NCBI RefSeq assembly: GCF_900156285.1
Contig: NZ_FTNC01000027.1
Span: forward strand, 1 to 33,922
Reading direction: 5' to 3'
Length of the DNA: 33,922 bases
DNA from: Halanaerobium kushneri
GTDB taxonomy: Bacteria; Bacillota; Halanaerobiia; Halanaerobiales; Halanaerobiaceae
The position numbers were made by a program, and so were the translations under genes. This document shows positions 1 to 7,484 of the stretch, in pieces. Position 1 is the stretch's first letter. Every line of letters begins with the position of its first letter. The notes beneath the pieces were generated by a model, which was not told the DNA's origin, made no database searches, and was given only the letters and a program-made list of their open reading frames with translations.

Positions 1-37
1 GTTTCAATCCTTATTCTAATGGATTAGTCACTGGAAC
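1..37 (-). CRISPR. First (leader-proximal) repeat of a type I-B CRISPR array
   Basis: Read on the minus strand, this stretch begins GTTCCAGTGACTAATCC and ends GGATTGAAAC. The ATTGAAAC 3' end is the usual 8-nt 5' handle of type I-B crRNAs. The orientation places the leader at 38-295 and the rest of the array beyond the left edge of the window, so only one copy is visible and the exact boundaries (37 nt) are inferred. It lies directly behind the cas operon on the same strand. A related solitary copy at 9068-9111 matches 22 of the last 26 positions, which supports the repeat call. An internal AATCC/GGATT pair can form a short stem. Confidence 0.8.
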
Positions 38-295
38 CCGATATAACTCAAACTAACCTTTATGACAGTCACTATAGCATTTCATCTAGAATTTTTATAT
101 ATATTTTTTCTCAAATAATCCCATAAAAATAACTATAATTACACCAAATCCCGCAACTTTGACCATTTTGACCAAATTGCTATTTATTGGATTATCAAGG
201 TTCAGTTCTTTTAAGAAAAATAATTTTGCCTCAGAATTTATAATTTTTACTCTTTCTTAGTTATATTTTATAAAATTTCTAGTCTCAAAACAAGC
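38..295 (-). promoter_or_regulatory. CRISPR leader between cas6 and the array
   Basis: This 258-bp AT-rich stretch between the cas6 stop codon and the first repeat has no gene. On the minus strand it contains an extended -10 motif (TGCTATAGT, plus coordinates 71-79), 33 nt before the repeat. A tandem 9-bp direct repeat lies at 158-174, with TTTGACCA twice on the plus strand. The last bases before the repeat (AGTTTGAGTTATAT on the minus strand) resemble the flank of the solitary repeat near 9056. Leaders of this kind normally hold the array promoter and the integration signal used by Cas1-Cas2. That role is inferred from position and orientation. Confidence 0.7.
71..79 (-). promoter_or_regulatory. 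Candidate array promoter, extended -10
   Basis: The minus-strand sequence TGCTATAGT fits the extended -10 consensus TGnTATAAT with one mismatch. No good -35 is visible. Transcription would start about 27 nt before the first repeat. Confidence 0.45.
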
Positions 296-985
296 CTAAT
301 CAAGAATTTTTTCTCTACTGATAGTTCCAAAACCTCTGCTAGTAGATTTTCCTAACCCTATAAATTCCGGCAAATAAATATTGCTGAAGAAATAACCTTT
401 AAAGCCAATCATCTCTTTATTTTTGAATTTAACTGACACCTCCTCTAATTTTGCTTCCACTACTATCTCTTCTTCAATCCACCAGTCTATTCCCTTAGCA
501 AAACTCAGTATATTACCAATGATTAATCTTTTTAAGAATTTCATTTTTTCTTTCGTGGTAGTATCAAGATAATTGTTTCTATATTTTTTATAATTTTTTT
601 GACTTAATCCTAGCCAGGGAGTGATAAAATTATACTTGTAGACAGGCATGTCATAATTATTATTAATAAATAATTCTTCCTGATCTAAATTTAATCTTCC
701 CGCAGGATTAATATATACTTCATTTTCAAATCTCAGTTCATCAATATCTAAAAAATTATTAATTATTTTTTCTGCTCCTTCACCCAAACCGATTATTAAA
801 GGCTTATTATCAATGATTTTATATTGAATCAAAGGATATTTATACCTTAAACTACCATCTTTTTTGTGCTGATGAAATAAAACATCTTTAAATTTGTTCG
901 CAAAATAACCTCGCAATTTGTGTCCATATCTAACAGGAAGATCGTCCTCTAATTCATAACTTAATTTTGTAAGCTTAATTTCCAC
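296..985 (-). CDS. cas6: CRISPR pre-crRNA endoribonuclease Cas6
   Basis: This 229-residue protein is the likely Cas6, which cuts the CRISPR transcript within each repeat to give crRNAs that keep the ATTGAAAC handle. The C-terminus has the glycine-rich loop typical of Cas6 RAMP proteins (GLGKSTSRGFG, residues 210-220). Histidines at 22, 38 and 40 are candidates for the catalytic base, but I cannot choose between them. The start is GTG at 983-985, preceded by AGGGGGA. The gene is the last of the cas operon, 15 nt after cas4, and adjoins the leader. Type I-B loci often have cas6 first rather than last. The length is normal for the family. The identity rests on the glycine loop, the size and the fact that no other gene here can supply this role. 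Confidence 0.8.
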   Translation of the reverse strand: MEIKLTKLSYELEDDLPVRYGHKLRGYFANKFKDVLFHQHKKDGSLRYKYPLIQYKIIDNKPLIIGLGEGAEKIINNFLDIDELRFENEVYINPAGRLNLDQEELFINNNYDMPVYKYNFITPWLGLSQKNYKKYRNNYLDTTTKEKMKFLKRLIIGNILSFAKGIDWWIEEEIVVEAKLEEVSVKFKNKEMIGFKGYFFSNIYLPEFIGLGKSTSRGFGTISREKILD

Positions 986-1000
986 CCTAATTCCCCCTGA

Positions 1001-1591
1001 CTATTTTATACAAATATTTCTATAAGTGCAGTCTCGACATCTACTTTTATATTTTGTTCTTTTGGGAAAATATCCTTTTTGAATTATATTGATGATTTCA
1101 TTTAAAATAATCTGCAAATCATTATATATTTTATCTTTTATATCAATCTCTACTAATTTACTCTTGCTTCTTATATAAACAATAAAAGCCTTTTTTACTT
1201 CTGTATTGTAGTTATCTTTAATCATCAAAGAATACATTGCCGCCTGATATTTATGGGTTAAAAACATCCGCTCTTTATATTTAGCAAATTTGTAATCTAA
1301 TGAAGCAGCAGTTCCATCTTCTAAAAACAAAATTTCATCAACAATACCATGAATATTATATTTTGTTGAATATAATTTTTCATCAAGAATTTTTTCTTTA
1401 ACACCAATCTTTTTTCTTAAATAAGATTTGTTAACCTTCAATTTTCTCTGATGAGAACTTTTACCCCGCTGCACTTTATATCTTCTTCCTTCATGCTGAG
1501 ATATTTTCAGATAAAGCATATAATAAATAAAACGAGGGCAGTATAAATATTCCATAACTATACTTGGAGTCAAACTAATATTTTCACTCAT
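1001..1591 (-). CDS. cas4: CRISPR adaptation nuclease Cas4
   Basis: Cas4 is a RecB-like, iron-sulfur nuclease that trims prespacers and helps Cas1-Cas2 select those with a correct PAM. This 196-residue protein has the expected layout. An early cysteine is in YCPR near residue 18. Nuclease-core acidic and lysine residues lie in GIVDEIL and LDYKFAK around residues 82-103. A C-terminal cluster (CRDCTYRNIC) completes the four cysteines of the Fe-S site. The ATG start at 1589-1591 is preceded by AGGAG. It lies 11 nt after cas2 and 15 nt before cas6. Cas4 downstream of cas1-cas2 is not the commonest I-B order. Confidence 0.92.
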   Translation of the reverse strand: MSENISLTPSIVMEYLYCPRFIYYMLYLKISQHEGRRYKVQRGKSSHQRKLKVNKSYLRKKIGVKEKILDEKLYSTKYNIHGIVDEILFLEDGTAASLDYKFAKYKERMFLTHKYQAAMYSLMIKDNYNTEVKKAFIVYIRSKSKLVEIDIKDKIYNDLQIILNEIINIIQKGYFPKRTKYKSRCRDCTYRNICIK

Positions 1592-1602
1592 TTATAAAAC
1601 TC

Positions 1603-1893
1603 CTAATTAAATAAACTCTGAAGCTCATCATTAACTTTAGCTTTATTAAATGCTTGCCCTAGCAATTCAATTTTTTTAAAATCCTCCTGGCACATTGGAA
1701 AAATATAAACTGAATCATCATCTGGATTTATTAAATCATCTGAATAAACAACTAATTCATCAAGTAAGTTACTATCTATATTCCCAGCAAAAACTGATTT
1801 TTGTACCCTATATAATCCCTGCTCAATTGCTTTATCAGAAATCTTTTTGCGAACTTTATCTTCAACAATATCATAAATACACCAGACAAGCAT
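1603..1893 (-). CDS. cas2: CRISPR adaptation protein Cas2
   Basis: Cas2 is the small ferredoxin-fold partner that bridges two Cas1 dimers in the spacer-integration complex. The protein is 96 residues, normal for the family. It begins MLVWCIYDIVEDKVRKK, matching the first beta strand with its conserved aspartate (residue 8) and the following helix. The middle segment VYIFPMCQ fits the last core strand. Its ATG abuts the cas1 stop codon directly, and its ribosome site (GGTGAT) lies inside the cas1 end, so the two are translationally coupled. Confidence 0.95.
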   Translation of the reverse strand: MLVWCIYDIVEDKVRKKISDKAIEQGLYRVQKSVFAGNIDSNLLDELVVYSDDLINPDDDSVYIFPMCQEDFKKIELLGQAFNKAKVNDELQSLFN

Positions 1894-2874
1894 TTAATCA
1901 CCATCCTCAATAATTCTATTCGCCAGATTATGACAGTCGAATTGAATAATATTATTTACTTTAATCTGTCTGCCTTTGTAGTAGATACTTTGATCAAAAT
2001 ATTTATTTAAAGCGGTTAGAAAAACTTCTTTACCTTCTTTATTTAAAGTAACACCACCTTTAATCTCATCAAAATGAGATTTTCTCACCTTTTTACGGCT
2101 AAATAACTTCATAACTATCCGATCAATGTGATGTCTGTAAATTTCTATAAAGTCAAAAACAAAAGACTTTTTATTATACCCATCAGTATGTAAAATACCA
2201 ACGTAAGGATCCAATCCAGCAATTATTAAAGCCTTTTCTACCTTTCCGTATAAAACACCATAACCATAATTTAATAAACAGTTAAATTCATCTTCAGCAG
2301 GTCTAAAAGTCCTCTTTTTAAACTTATAACGATCTGATAGAAGATAATTTAGAGCATCAAAATATTTTTTCGAAATATTCCCTTCATAACCCATAATAGA
2401 ATTTCTCATCATTTCTACTGGGCCTGTTAGTTTCGGTATTTTAACTTTTATTTTTTCCATTTCTTCTATTGTTTCAAATAAATAATTTTGCTTATCTTCA
2501 CCCCTTTTAATTCCCAAATCATAAAGGTGTTTAATCATGTTTTCAGCTTTTTCTACCATTATTTCTTTAATCAAGTCACTACCTTCTTCATTATCAGCAA
2601 GTTCAAGCTGACGGCGCCTAATATAAGTAGTACTGCCTAATTTAGAGTGCCAGATTTTCCCCATTGATCTGCCAAAATGATCAAGAAATTGAACTTCAAT
2701 ATTATTTTCAAGAGCCAATTTTACTGCATCACTACTAATAGCAGCACCTGTAGTGATTAAGATTGAATCTACTTTTTTGGCAGAAACTCTATTCTTTTTA
2801 CCATCGGCTTTTATTTCAAAGGAACTCTGTTTAACATGAAGATAACTGCCGTAGGTATTAATAATTAGCTGCAT
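1894..2874 (-). CDS. cas1: CRISPR integrase Cas1
   Basis: Cas1 is the metal-dependent integrase that inserts new spacers at the leader end of the array. The family's catalytic residues are visible: Glu in GYEGNISKKYF (residue 164 from the start used here), His in ILHTDGYNKKSF (229), and an acidic pair in FVFDFIEIYRH (Asp241/Glu244). The start is taken as the ATG giving MQLIINTYGSYL. A GTG three codons upstream is too close to the AGGA to be used easily. The protein is 326 residues, with an N-terminal beta domain and C-terminal alpha domain as expected. It follows cas3 after a short gap and is coupled to cas2. Confidence 0.96.
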   Translation of the reverse strand: MQLIINTYGSYLHVKQSSFEIKADGKKNRVSAKKVDSILITTGAAISSDAVKLALENNIEVQFLDHFGRSMGKIWHSKLGSTTYIRRRQLELADNEEGSDLIKEIMVEKAENMIKHLYDLGIKRGEDKQNYLFETIEEMEKIKVKIPKLTGPVEMMRNSIMGYEGNISKKYFDALNYLLSDRYKFKKRTFRPAEDEFNCLLNYGYGVLYGKVEKALIIAGLDPYVGILHTDGYNKKSFVFDFIEIYRHHIDRIVMKLFSRKKVRKSHFDEIKGGVTLNKEGKEVFLTALNKYFDQSIYYKGRQIKVNNIIQFDCHNLANRIIEDGD

Positions 2875-2897
2875 GGTTTTCACATCCTAATAATTAA

Positions 2898-5357
2898 TTA
2901 GAAAAAGGTTTCTCTTTCAATTTTACCTCTCTTAAATCCTGTACTTAAATTATATACATCTTCAATTTGAAAAGGGCTTATATAATTAAAGTTATTTTTT
3001 AATTGTTCATCTTCAATGTGTTTTTCAGCAGTAAATTTAGGAATAGTAATTACATATGATAGAAATTCTTTTTTTATATTTTCGAATTTAGATTTTTTAT
3101 TCATAAAATCTTCAATATTATTACTTTCTAAAGCACTGATTTCTTTATAGTCTTCCCAAAGTTCTTGAGACTCTTCATCTGCAGCCATAAATAAATTTAC
3201 TGTATTATAATCATCAGCAATTAACCTAAATATTTCTCCTTTTTCATCTTTAAAAAAAGATTTTTCATATTTCAAGTTCTTAATTTTACTAATTAATGCT
3301 TCTGAATTATCATCACTTTTTAGTTGATCTATTTTATTGAAGTATTTTTGATTCATCTCAAAAAAATACTTTTCTCCAACTATATCAGGTAGTTCAGTAA
3401 TAATATCAGAAGTAATCTTTAATAAAAAACCATCATAAATATAAGAAGCATATTCTTTATTATTATGATTTTCATTTATTAATCTAATTAATTTAACTAT
3501 GCCCTTACTATCTGGATCAAAGTTTCTATTACATCTACCACAGGACTGATTAATAGAATCCAGGGGCGCAAAATCCCTGTAAACTCTATCTAAATCAATA
3601 TCCACCCCTGCTTCCACCATCTGAGTAGAAACTATAATCTGTCTTCTTTGCTTACCAATTTCATTTATTCTTTTCTGTCTCTCCTTAGGGATAATATTGG
3701 TTGATAAATAGATTAAGTCTCCTTCTATAACTTCCTCACTAATTAATTTTTCAATATGATTATATAACTCAATTGAACTCTTAATTGTATTGAGAATAAT
3801 TAAAAATCCTTGATTATTAAATTCTATAAGTTCTTCCTCTATATAATCTTTAAATTGATCTACAGTCAGCGACTGGTCGAACATACTGGTGTCCAAATTT
3901 ATTCGATCGAAGAAATTAAAATGTTCTTTTTTACTTATTGCTAATTCTTTAATTTCTTTCTTGTTCTCATTATAAATTAAGGGCATTGTAGCAGTTAGAA
4001 AGATAAAATAACAATTTAATTTTTCAGCCATATCTGATAAAAATTCTTTAATGAGCTTCCAATATTTATGGGGGATATTTTGTACTTCGTCTAAAATAAT
4101 AATTGAGTTACTAATATTATTAAACTTTATCAAACTGCGGTTTCGGTTAGAAAAGATTGAATGCAGTAGCTGAACAAATGTTGTCACAACTATTTCCGAC
4201 TGCCAGCTCTCTATTAAATGCCTTGCAATATCGTAATCTAATTTCTGACTTTCCTTCTCTTCTTCATTAAAATAATATTCTTTTGCATTTAGATAATGAT
4301 GTTTGATAATCGATGTACTATCTGCTTTAATAGTTGAATGATTTAAGACATCTAAAAACACATCATAATTCTGATCAATTATTGAGGTGAATGGTAGTGC
4401 ATATATTATTCTAAAATCTTGAAAAGTTCTGTTCCTCAACTTTAAAGCAGCAGAAAGAACAGAAATAGTTTTTCCAGCTCCTGTTGGAACGTTTACAGAT
4501 AAAATACGTTCATCTTTAAAATTAAGATTTTCAACTTGATCAATAACTTCATCATAAATCTCATTTCTTCTCTGATTAATTTTACTATCTGCTTGATCCC
4601 AGCCTTTTATCTTCCTATAATTATCTACTAGATCACCCGGTAAATTTTTCCTGTTTAATGTTACTTTTTTTAGGTCTTCAAAACTATACCCTTTACTATA
4701 AAATATAGCTTCTGCTTTGTCAGCAAAAATCAAAATGGAAAACAGTAAATTAGAAATTAAATAATAATTAAAATCTTTACTGGAATTATTTTTAAAAGTT
4801 CTTAATTTTTTTCTGAATCTCCAGTTTGTAAAATTATTTTTTAATTCATCAAAATCAATTGATGATGGTTTAAAATCAAAATCACTAATCTCAGCAGTTA
4901 TTTTATCCAGTTCATTTAAATCTAAAGATCTAAATTGTTTTTCCAATTTTAGCCAGTCACTATCATCAAACTTAAGCATAATATCTAAGTCTTTAAAATT
5001 ACTGTGATGTCGATAAATATTTATAAAAACAATCCAAACTAAAGTTTTATCTTCCAAAATCTGTTCTGCAAACTGATAGGCTAATAAAGCCGAAATATGA
5101 CTGTGCTTACTTAATTCCAAATTAAATTCAATTTGCTTACTTGATTCTGCATTATTTTGAGAGCTCTCTTTTAATTTTTGTTGAAAATAATCTGTCGCTT
5201 TTCCAAAATCATGAGCTAATAAAATAATTGCTAATGCCTTTTCAATTTCCTCTTGGTTATCAAAATTTAATTTTTTTCTCAAAAAAATTTCTTTACCTAA
5301 CTTATATACATTATTTAGATGATCAATTAATAATTTATCTGGATGGGAATAAATCAT
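2898..5357 (-). CDS. cas3: CRISPR effector nuclease-helicase Cas3 (HD + DExD/H)
   Basis: Cas3 is recruited by target-bound Cascade and unwinds and degrades the non-target strand. The 819-residue protein has both modules fused. The HD nuclease is at the N-terminus (HD in LLAHDFGKA at residues 49-50, HSH at 85-87, RHH at 116-118). The superfamily 2 helicase follows, with Walker A VPTGAGKT at 290-297, DEVQ box at 423-426 and TAT motif at 455-457. The start chosen is the ATG at 5355-5357 (MIYSHPDK) behind AAAGGA. The open frame runs 39 codons further upstream but that part overlaps cas5 and has no ribosome site. The gap to the cas5 stop is 19 nt. No catalytic residue looks lost. Confidence 0.95.
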   Translation of the reverse strand: MIYSHPDKLLIDHLNNVYKLGKEIFLRKKLNFDNQEEIEKALAIILLAHDFGKATDYFQQKLKESSQNNAESSKQIEFNLELSKHSHISALLAYQFAEQILEDKTLVWIVFINIYRHHSNFKDLDIMLKFDDSDWLKLEKQFRSLDLNELDKITAEISDFDFKPSSIDFDELKNNFTNWRFRKKLRTFKNNSSKDFNYYLISNLLFSILIFADKAEAIFYSKGYSFEDLKKVTLNRKNLPGDLVDNYRKIKGWDQADSKINQRRNEIYDEVIDQVENLNFKDERILSVNVPTGAGKTISVLSAALKLRNRTFQDFRIIYALPFTSIIDQNYDVFLDVLNHSTIKADSTSIIKHHYLNAKEYYFNEEEKESQKLDYDIARHLIESWQSEIVVTTFVQLLHSIFSNRNRSLIKFNNISNSIIILDEVQNIPHKYWKLIKEFLSDMAEKLNCYFIFLTATMPLIYNENKKEIKELAISKKEHFNFFDRINLDTSMFDQSLTVDQFKDYIEEELIEFNNQGFLIILNTIKSSIELYNHIEKLISEEVIEGDLIYLSTNIIPKERQKRINEIGKQRRQIIVSTQMVEAGVDIDLDRVYRDFAPLDSINQSCGRCNRNFDPDSKGIVKLIRLINENHNNKEYASYIYDGFLLKITSDIITELPDIVGEKYFFEMNQKYFNKIDQLKSDDNSEALISKIKNLKYEKSFFKDEKGEIFRLIADDYNTVNLFMAADEESQELWEDYKEISALESNNIEDFMNKKSKFENIKKEFLSYVITIPKFTAEKHIEDEQLKNNFNYISPFQIEDVYNLSTGFKRGKIERETFF

Positions 5358-5376
5358 ATAATTTTCCTTTCTTATA

Positions 5377-6096
5377 TTATAGAAATAAAAGACTATTGTT
5401 ATTGGAATCCTTATAATACTGGTTAACATTTGCTTTAATGCTTCTACCACTTCTTTCAAATAAAACCTGCGCATAATCAGTTACAGTTCTATCACTTTTC
5501 ATCTCTACAGCAATTTTATCACTAAAATACTCACGATTATTCTGACTAAAGTCTATATCGCCTTTGCTGATATTCTCCTTATCAATTCGTATAACAGTGT
5601 TAATTTCCTGCCAGCTATTTTCTGTTATTTTTTTTAGCTCTATTTCTTCAATGTACTTAAAGTTAGCAAGATTTTCACTTAATCCTAAAGAAATTGAATA
5701 TACACTTTTATGATTTTTTAATTTTTCTTTAAGATTATTATATAAACCTTTGTTCTTATGCATAAAATATATTCTATATTTAGCATCTTTTAAGAATTCA
5801 GTTTTAATTTGAGTTCTGGTTTTTATTTGCGACATTAAAGCAGCTTTTTTCGTATCAATTAAATTTAAATTTATCCTGGTTTTTTTTACGGGATTTTTAA
5901 TCTGTACAGCTATTTTACACTGACCTTCCTGAAAATAATTTAAATATTCATCTTTTGAAAACCCCAAAATTGCAGAAACTATTCCATATAAAGTAGTTTT
6001 TGGTGGGATAGAAAAAGTCAAAGGTGAAGTTGTAGTATAATATTTTTTAAAATGTGCATAATCTGCCCAGATATCAAAAACTAATGCTCTATTCAT
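5377..6096 (-). CDS. cas5: Cascade subunit Cas5 (Cas5b/Cas5h)
   Basis: Cas5 is the RAMP subunit that binds the 5' handle of the crRNA at the foot of the type I Cascade. The 239-residue protein begins MNRALVFDIWADYAHFKKYY and continues with the family signature PLTFSIPPKTTLYGIVSAIL (residues 25-44), characteristic of the Hmari/Tneap-type Cas5 of subtype I-B. The ATG is preceded by AAAGGAGAAGG. It lies between cas7 and cas3. The 66-nt gap to cas7 holds a hairpin at 6124-6144, the longest gap within the operon. The rest of the operon is nearly gapless. Confidence 0.92.
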   Translation of the reverse strand: MNRALVFDIWADYAHFKKYYTTTSPLTFSIPPKTTLYGIVSAILGFSKDEYLNYFQEGQCKIAVQIKNPVKKTRINLNLIDTKKAALMSQIKTRTQIKTEFLKDAKYRIYFMHKNKGLYNNLKEKLKNHKSVYSISLGLSENLANFKYIEEIELKKITENSWQEINTVIRIDKENISKGDIDFSQNNREYFSDKIAVEMKSDRTVTDYAQVLFERSGRSIKANVNQYYKDSNNNSLLFL

Positions 6097-6123
6097 TATC
6101 CTTCTCCTTTCTATAAATCTTCA

Positions 6124-6144
6124 GGTGAACCAATGAGGCTCACC
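6124..6144 (-). promoter_or_regulatory. Intercistronic hairpin between cas7 and cas5
   Basis: On the minus strand GGTGAGCC, a 5-nt loop TCATT and GGTTCACC form an 8-bp stem with one G-U pair. No U-run follows, so it is not a classical terminator. It starts 19 nt after the cas7 stop codon. A plausible role is stabilising the upstream cas8b-cas7 mRNA, since Cas7 is needed in many copies per complex. Confidence 0.6.
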
Positions 6145-6162
6145 CAAAGATTGGTATTTAGT

Positions 6163-7077
6163 TTAAAAATCTAGCTCTTTAAATAAATCAAGATCATTCA
6201 GATTAATTTTATTAGAATCTCTTATAAATGCAACCCTGGGATTAACTTTAAATTCAACACTTTCGATTTTTTCTGAATTAGCTTCAATTACTGATAATAA
6301 GTCACTGACATCTAATTTATAATCAGAAGTATCTCTAATTTCCTCTTCTCTTAAATCAGTAGCTAACTTAATATAATTTTTTAATTCACCGATAAAATAA
6401 TTTTCTTCACTGTAATTTACTTTTAATAACATTCTTGGTGTCTGTCCAACTTTAGAACGAGTAATTAAATTTTTAGTTCCCTTCCAGACACCTTCCATTA
6501 ATAATGCAACATCATTCTGGGTTAATTCAGTGCTTTGAGCAGCATTTTCATTAATAATTCCATAAAACCCAATTAAAGAATAAGGAACTACATATTCTTC
6601 TCTAAATGTTTTTTTAGTTTTATTAGCTCCGGAGGCAAAAGCTCCTGTCCCTTTAATATATTTTAACTCTACTTTATTTAGAGATCTACCCATCTGAAAC
6701 TGTACAGGGCCGGTATAGGTTATAGAGTCACCAGTTAGAGGAATTACCCCGCCAAACATTCTGACATCTATACATTGATCTAAAACTTTTTTTGGATCTT
6801 CTTTAAAATCTTTGGCTCTTTCTTTGCCGTCCTGAATACTTTTATCATCATTTTTAATCTCTCTAACAAAAATATCCTTTCCATCTTCACCATTAAAACC
6901 TTTGTAATCAAATAAATAATCTCTAATAGTACGTTTAAGCCTTACATCAGTAACCAGATTAATTCCTGTTTCTTCATCAATCCTTGGCTTGTTAGCATCC
7001 AAAGGATCACCATTTGGGTTAGCATCCTTAATATCATATAAAAAAACTAATTCACTTCTTTGATTAATAACAGCCAT
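6163..7077 (-). CDS. cas7: Cascade backbone subunit Cas7 (Csh2-like)
   Basis: Cas7 forms the helical backbone that holds the spacer part of the crRNA, in several copies per complex. The 304-residue protein starts with the Csd2/Csh2 family signature: LVFLYDIKDANPNGDP at residues 10-25, RIDEETGINLVTDVRLKRTIRDYL after it, and DVRMFGGVIP near residue 104. The ATG lies 2 nt from the cas8b stop, with its GAGGAGG ribosome site inside the cas8b end, so translation is coupled. The family call is secure. The I-B assignment comes from this protein together with Cas5 and Cas8b. Confidence 0.95.
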   Translation of the reverse strand: MAVINQRSELVFLYDIKDANPNGDPLDANKPRIDEETGINLVTDVRLKRTIRDYLFDYKGFNGEDGKDIFVREIKNDDKSIQDGKERAKDFKEDPKKVLDQCIDVRMFGGVIPLTGDSITYTGPVQFQMGRSLNKVELKYIKGTGAFASGANKTKKTFREEYVVPYSLIGFYGIINENAAQSTELTQNDVALLMEGVWKGTKNLITRSKVGQTPRMLLKVNYSEENYFIGELKNYIKLATDLREEEIRDTSDYKLDVSDLLSVIEANSEKIESVEFKVNPRVAFIRDSNKINLNDLDLFKELDF

Positions 7078-7079
7078 TT

Positions 7080-7484
7080 TTATTCCTCCTCAGATTTTTG
7101 AAAATTAAATTTATTAGCCTGGTTCATACCGGTTACAAAATAAAATGAAATTTCATTATTACTAATTTCAGATAAATTACTTTCTAAAATATAATCTGCA
7201 ATCAGCTCTTCTAAATGTTTATAATAATTTTTATTATATTCTTCTAATTTATTAATAATTTCTGTATAAAGTCTTTTGATTATTTTTTCATTGAGTTTAA
7301 GACCATTTAATCTAGCCCTAAATGGTTGTGAACCATTCCTTTCAACACCCTGAATATTTAAGAGCTTCTGAGCTAAAACCCCTTCTAGAAAAACTAGTTT
7401 TTTACTGTTAGTATTCAGCACATCATGATGAGTATCCAGAAAATTAACAATATTTTTCTTATATTCACTATCAACGGTTGGCAT
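7080..7484 (-). CDS. cas11b: Probable Cas11b small subunit from internal start in cas8b
   Basis: Subtype I-B complexes are known to contain a small subunit translated from inside cas8b. Here an ATG at 7482-7484, in frame with cas8b, follows GGAGAGGGGG (7493-7502), and AAAGGAG overlaps it at 7499-7505. GAGGGGG lies 8 nt from the ATG. Such a purine block is conspicuous within this AT-rich gene. The product would be 134 residues, begin MPTVDSEYKKNIVNFL, and look largely helical (for example IIKRLYTEIINKLEEY), as expected of Cas11. The start and ribosome site are seen directly. The function is inferred from the family's known arrangement. Confidence 0.6.
   Translation of the reverse strand: MPTVDSEYKKNIVNFLDTHHDVLNTNSKKLVFLEGVLAQKLLNIQGVERNGSQPFRARLNGLKLNEKIIKRLYTEIINKLEEYNKNYYKHLEELIADYILESNLSEISNNEISFYFVTGMNQANKFNFQKSEEE

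Noticed and set aside
5358-5474. N-terminal extension of Cas3 (39 residues, including a hydrophobic stretch)
   Set aside because: It overlaps cas5, has no ribosome site, and the ATG at 5355-5357 has a good one and matches the HD-domain start.
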